NCBI GenBank assembly: GCA_018715825.1
Contig: DVKU01000123.1
Location: 1 to 8,211, forward strand
Length of the DNA: 8,211 nucleotides
Direction of reading: 5' to 3'
From: Candidatus Avacholeplasma faecigallinarum
GTDB taxonomy: Bacteria > Bacillota_I > Bacilli_A > Acholeplasmatales > Anaeroplasmataceae
The position numbers and the translations under genes were made by a program. The notes beneath the pieces were generated by a model, which saw nothing but the letters and a program-made list of their open reading frames with translations, was not told the origin of the DNA and ran no database searches. Numbering within the stretch: position 1 is the stretch's first letter; the number at the start of each line of letters is the position of its first letter. Below, one piece after another: positions 6,676 to 8,211 of this stretch.

Positions 6676-8211
6676 TAATTTTTTCAAAATCATCTAATGA
6701 TACATAAGGAGTTTGTCCATGAAATAGTCTATTTTGACTTTGATATAGGACATCTCCTTTTTTTTGTAATCTACAGGCTATATCACTTCCAAACAATTTA
6801 ATGGATGTAGATACATCATTTAAATATAAGGCCAATATGTCACTATTTTCTAAATTTATTTTACTTAAGCCATTTTTATTTTTTAAAATAATAAAGATAA
6901 TCATCCCAACTTTTACACCAAATTGCATGACATAGGAAAGCTTTTGTAATAGACTGGAATCAAATTTATTACTATCAAAAAAAATAAAATGAAAAATAGG
7001 CTCTAATTTTTCATACTCATTCCCCATTTGTTCAATTGCCTTGTTAGCTTCACTTATTGTCTCTACATTTAAATATTTTAAAACATCACTTCTTCTTTCA
7101 TATTCCTCAAAAGCTTCATCAAAGGATATAGATGTTGATTTTTCATTATTTATGTAATGAACTTTACTTCCTGATAAAATATTAAATTCATTATATAAAT
7201 CATAAAAATAAATTTGTCTAGGATTATAGCCCTTAAAAAACAAAGTTGATAATAACGACCTAATTAAGGTTTTAATACCACTAGTAGGATCACCTATAAT
7301 ACACAAAATATGTCCTTTAGAGATATCAAATTCTATAATTTGATTATTGACATCTATAGCCAATGGTAATTGCGATTTACTATTATGGTTTACTAAAAAG
7401 TTTTTCAAGGTTAATAGTTTTTTAAATTGATTTGATACCTCAATATTAATTAAAAGATCATCCTTAATAAAAAAACAACATTTGTTAAAATAAGAACTTA
7501 GCTCTGATAGAGCACTTTCACTTTTATGAGCTAATTTTACCACAAAACGAGAGGATGTATAGGATGTATAAAAGCTATCACCTACACAATATATATGATT
7601 AGCCTTTATATAGTTTTTTAATTTTTCAAAATTTTCACGATTAATTTCATGCTGAAGAGTAAAATTAACTGCTTCATCACTATCTCTTAAAATAGATAAT
7701 GCTAATTTGGGTGATTTAGATGTTGCCTTAGTATAATGAATATTTTTAAAATAGCTAACTACTCCCTTATAGACCTTCATAGGAATGACCTTAAATCTTC
7801 CACCTTTAAAAATTAATAGAAGCTTTAAATCCATTATATAGCTAACACCAACAACAAAAGAACCCATGGCAAACAAATAGGCACCTATTTTACCACCAAT
7901 AAAGATTATAATTTGTAGTAAAAAAGCCACAATTATGCCACCACCACAGCTAAATGAATGCTCATAATATTTAAAATATCGAGAATAAAGACCTACCGTT
8001 TTTGTTAAGACCGTTTTGTTTGTCATAGCTAAAGCATCATATAATCCCATATGAGCAAATGTAGAAATAGATATATATACAAGAATAATACCTAAAAAAG
8101 AGATATGATGTAGGTCTACCTTTTTGTTTAAAATCAAATCTTTAATACAAAAAAAGATTGTAAAAATAAATATAAAAATTACAAAATCACCAAATATCAT
8201 AGCCATCAATA
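6662..8211 (-). CDS. FtsK/SpoIIIE-type membrane protein with degenerate ATPase motifs (5' end outside window)
   Basis: At least 515 residues are visible, and the frame stays open to the right edge. Residues are counted here from the codon at 8209-8207. Hydrophobic segments at about 5-25, 36-55 and 88-126 match helices 2 onward of the SpoIIIE/FtsK membrane domain (including CGGGIIVAFLL, 88-98), so roughly one helix is probably missing beyond the edge. Residues about 185-275 resemble the alpha domain, and LPLAIDVNNQ (281-290) begins the beta (RecA-like) domain. The EYERRSDVLKYLNV stretch (369-382) matches the conserved EMERRY helix of FtsK, and GDVLYQSQNRLFHGQTPYVSLDDFEKII (485-512) matches its end. 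However, the P-loop reads GDPTSGIKT (306-314) in place of GxxGSGKS, Walker B ends in FFDSNK (410-415) without the DE pair, and the TQRP sensor is replaced by ILKNKN (441-446). The protein stops after the beta domain, with no DNA-reading gamma domain. There are no frameshifts or stops. It is probably a non-hydrolysing SpoIIIE paralogue; a real but highly divergent translocase remains possible. Confidence 0.85.
   Translation of the reverse strand, partial: LMAMIFGDFVIFIFIFTIFFCIKDLILNKKVDLHHISFLGIILVYISISTFAHMGLYDALAMTNKTVLTKTVGLYSRYFKYYEHSFSCGGGIIVAFLLQIIIFIGGKIGAYLFAMGSFVVGVSYIMDLKLLLIFKGGRFKVIPMKVYKGVVSYFKNIHYTKATSKSPKLALSILRDSDEAVNFTLQHEINRENFEKLKNYIKANHIYCVGDSFYTSYTSSRFVVKLAHKSESALSELSSYFNKCCFFIKDDLLINIEVSNQFKKLLTLKNFLVNHNSKSQLPLAIDVNNQIIEFDISKGHILCIIGDPTSGIKTLIRSLLSTLFFKGYNPRQIYFYDLYNEFNILSGSKVHYINNEKSTSISFDEAFEEYERRSDVLKYLNVETISEANKAIEQMGNEYEKLEPIFHFIFFDSNKFDSSLLQKLSYVMQFGVKVGMIIFIILKNKNGLSKINLENSDILALYLNDVSTSIKLFGSDIACRLQKKGDVLYQSQNRLFHGQTPYVSLDDFEKIINHL
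6666..6695. repeat. Inverted repeat at the convergent rarA / SpoIIIE-like ends
   Basis: AGATGATT (6666-6673) is inversely repeated at 6688-6695 (AATCATCT) around a 14-base loop. On the minus strand the stem is followed by TTAAGCTTTTTT, so it might act as a weak terminator for the SpoIIIE-like gene, although its left arm overlaps the stop codons of both genes. The stem is short and AT-rich. Confidence 0.3.

Noticed and set aside
25..8211. Mycoplasma-type genetic code (UGA = Trp)
   Set aside because: Conserved Trp positions (for example HWAYK and NWLK in relA) use TGG, and no frame needs TGA read-through.
1..8211. Mobile island or defence system
   Set aside because: No transposase, integrase, nuclease or toxin-antitoxin genes; all families are typical chromosomal core genes with even base composition by eye.

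Overview
The window is strongly AT-rich DNA with tightly packed genes, Shine-Dalgarno sites matching a Firmicutes-type 16S tail (AGGAGG or GGTGA), and a gene set typical of low-GC Firmicutes (Bacilli, Erysipelotrichia and relatives). I cannot name the genus. Every tryptophan in the seven genes is TGG, no reading frame contains an internal TGA, and one gene ends in TGA, so the standard bacterial code fits and the Mycoplasma code (UGA = Trp) is not supported. No RNA genes, insertion sequences, CRISPR arrays or phage genes were seen.

Layout. Positions 25-2757 (minus strand) hold apt followed by the full-length bifunctional ppGpp synthetase/hydrolase relA, 24 bp apart and probably one operon with a promoter near 2789-2816. 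Divergent from apt is a SpoVB-type polytopic flippase (2848-4305, plus). Its only well-placed start codon appears to be AUA. It converges, with a 14-bp overlap, on a DUF421 (YetF/YrbG) membrane protein (4292-4960, minus). A leader of about 116 bp with nested, mutually exclusive inverted repeats separates that gene from a plus-strand pair: a small TIGR04086 (YrzE-like) membrane protein (5077-5436) and rarA (5464-6675). rarA converges, again with a 14-bp overlap, on a minus-strand gene that runs off the right edge. That gene encodes an FtsK/SpoIIIE-type membrane protein whose ATPase motifs are broken.

From memory of Bacillus subtilis, relA-apt, spoVB-yrzE-yrbG and rarA all lie in one chromosomal neighbourhood there, with recJ, secDF, aspS, hisS and others in between. 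The window therefore looks like an ancestral Firmicutes block that has been condensed and partly inverted, not an acquired island. Apt salvages adenine and relA controls (p)ppGpp, linking nucleotide supply with the stringent response. RarA acts at stalled replication forks. The flippase and two small membrane proteins belong to envelope or spore-membrane families.

The items most worth a second look are the apparently catalytically dead SpoIIIE-like protein and the AUA start of the flippase gene. I found no clear new multi-gene system.
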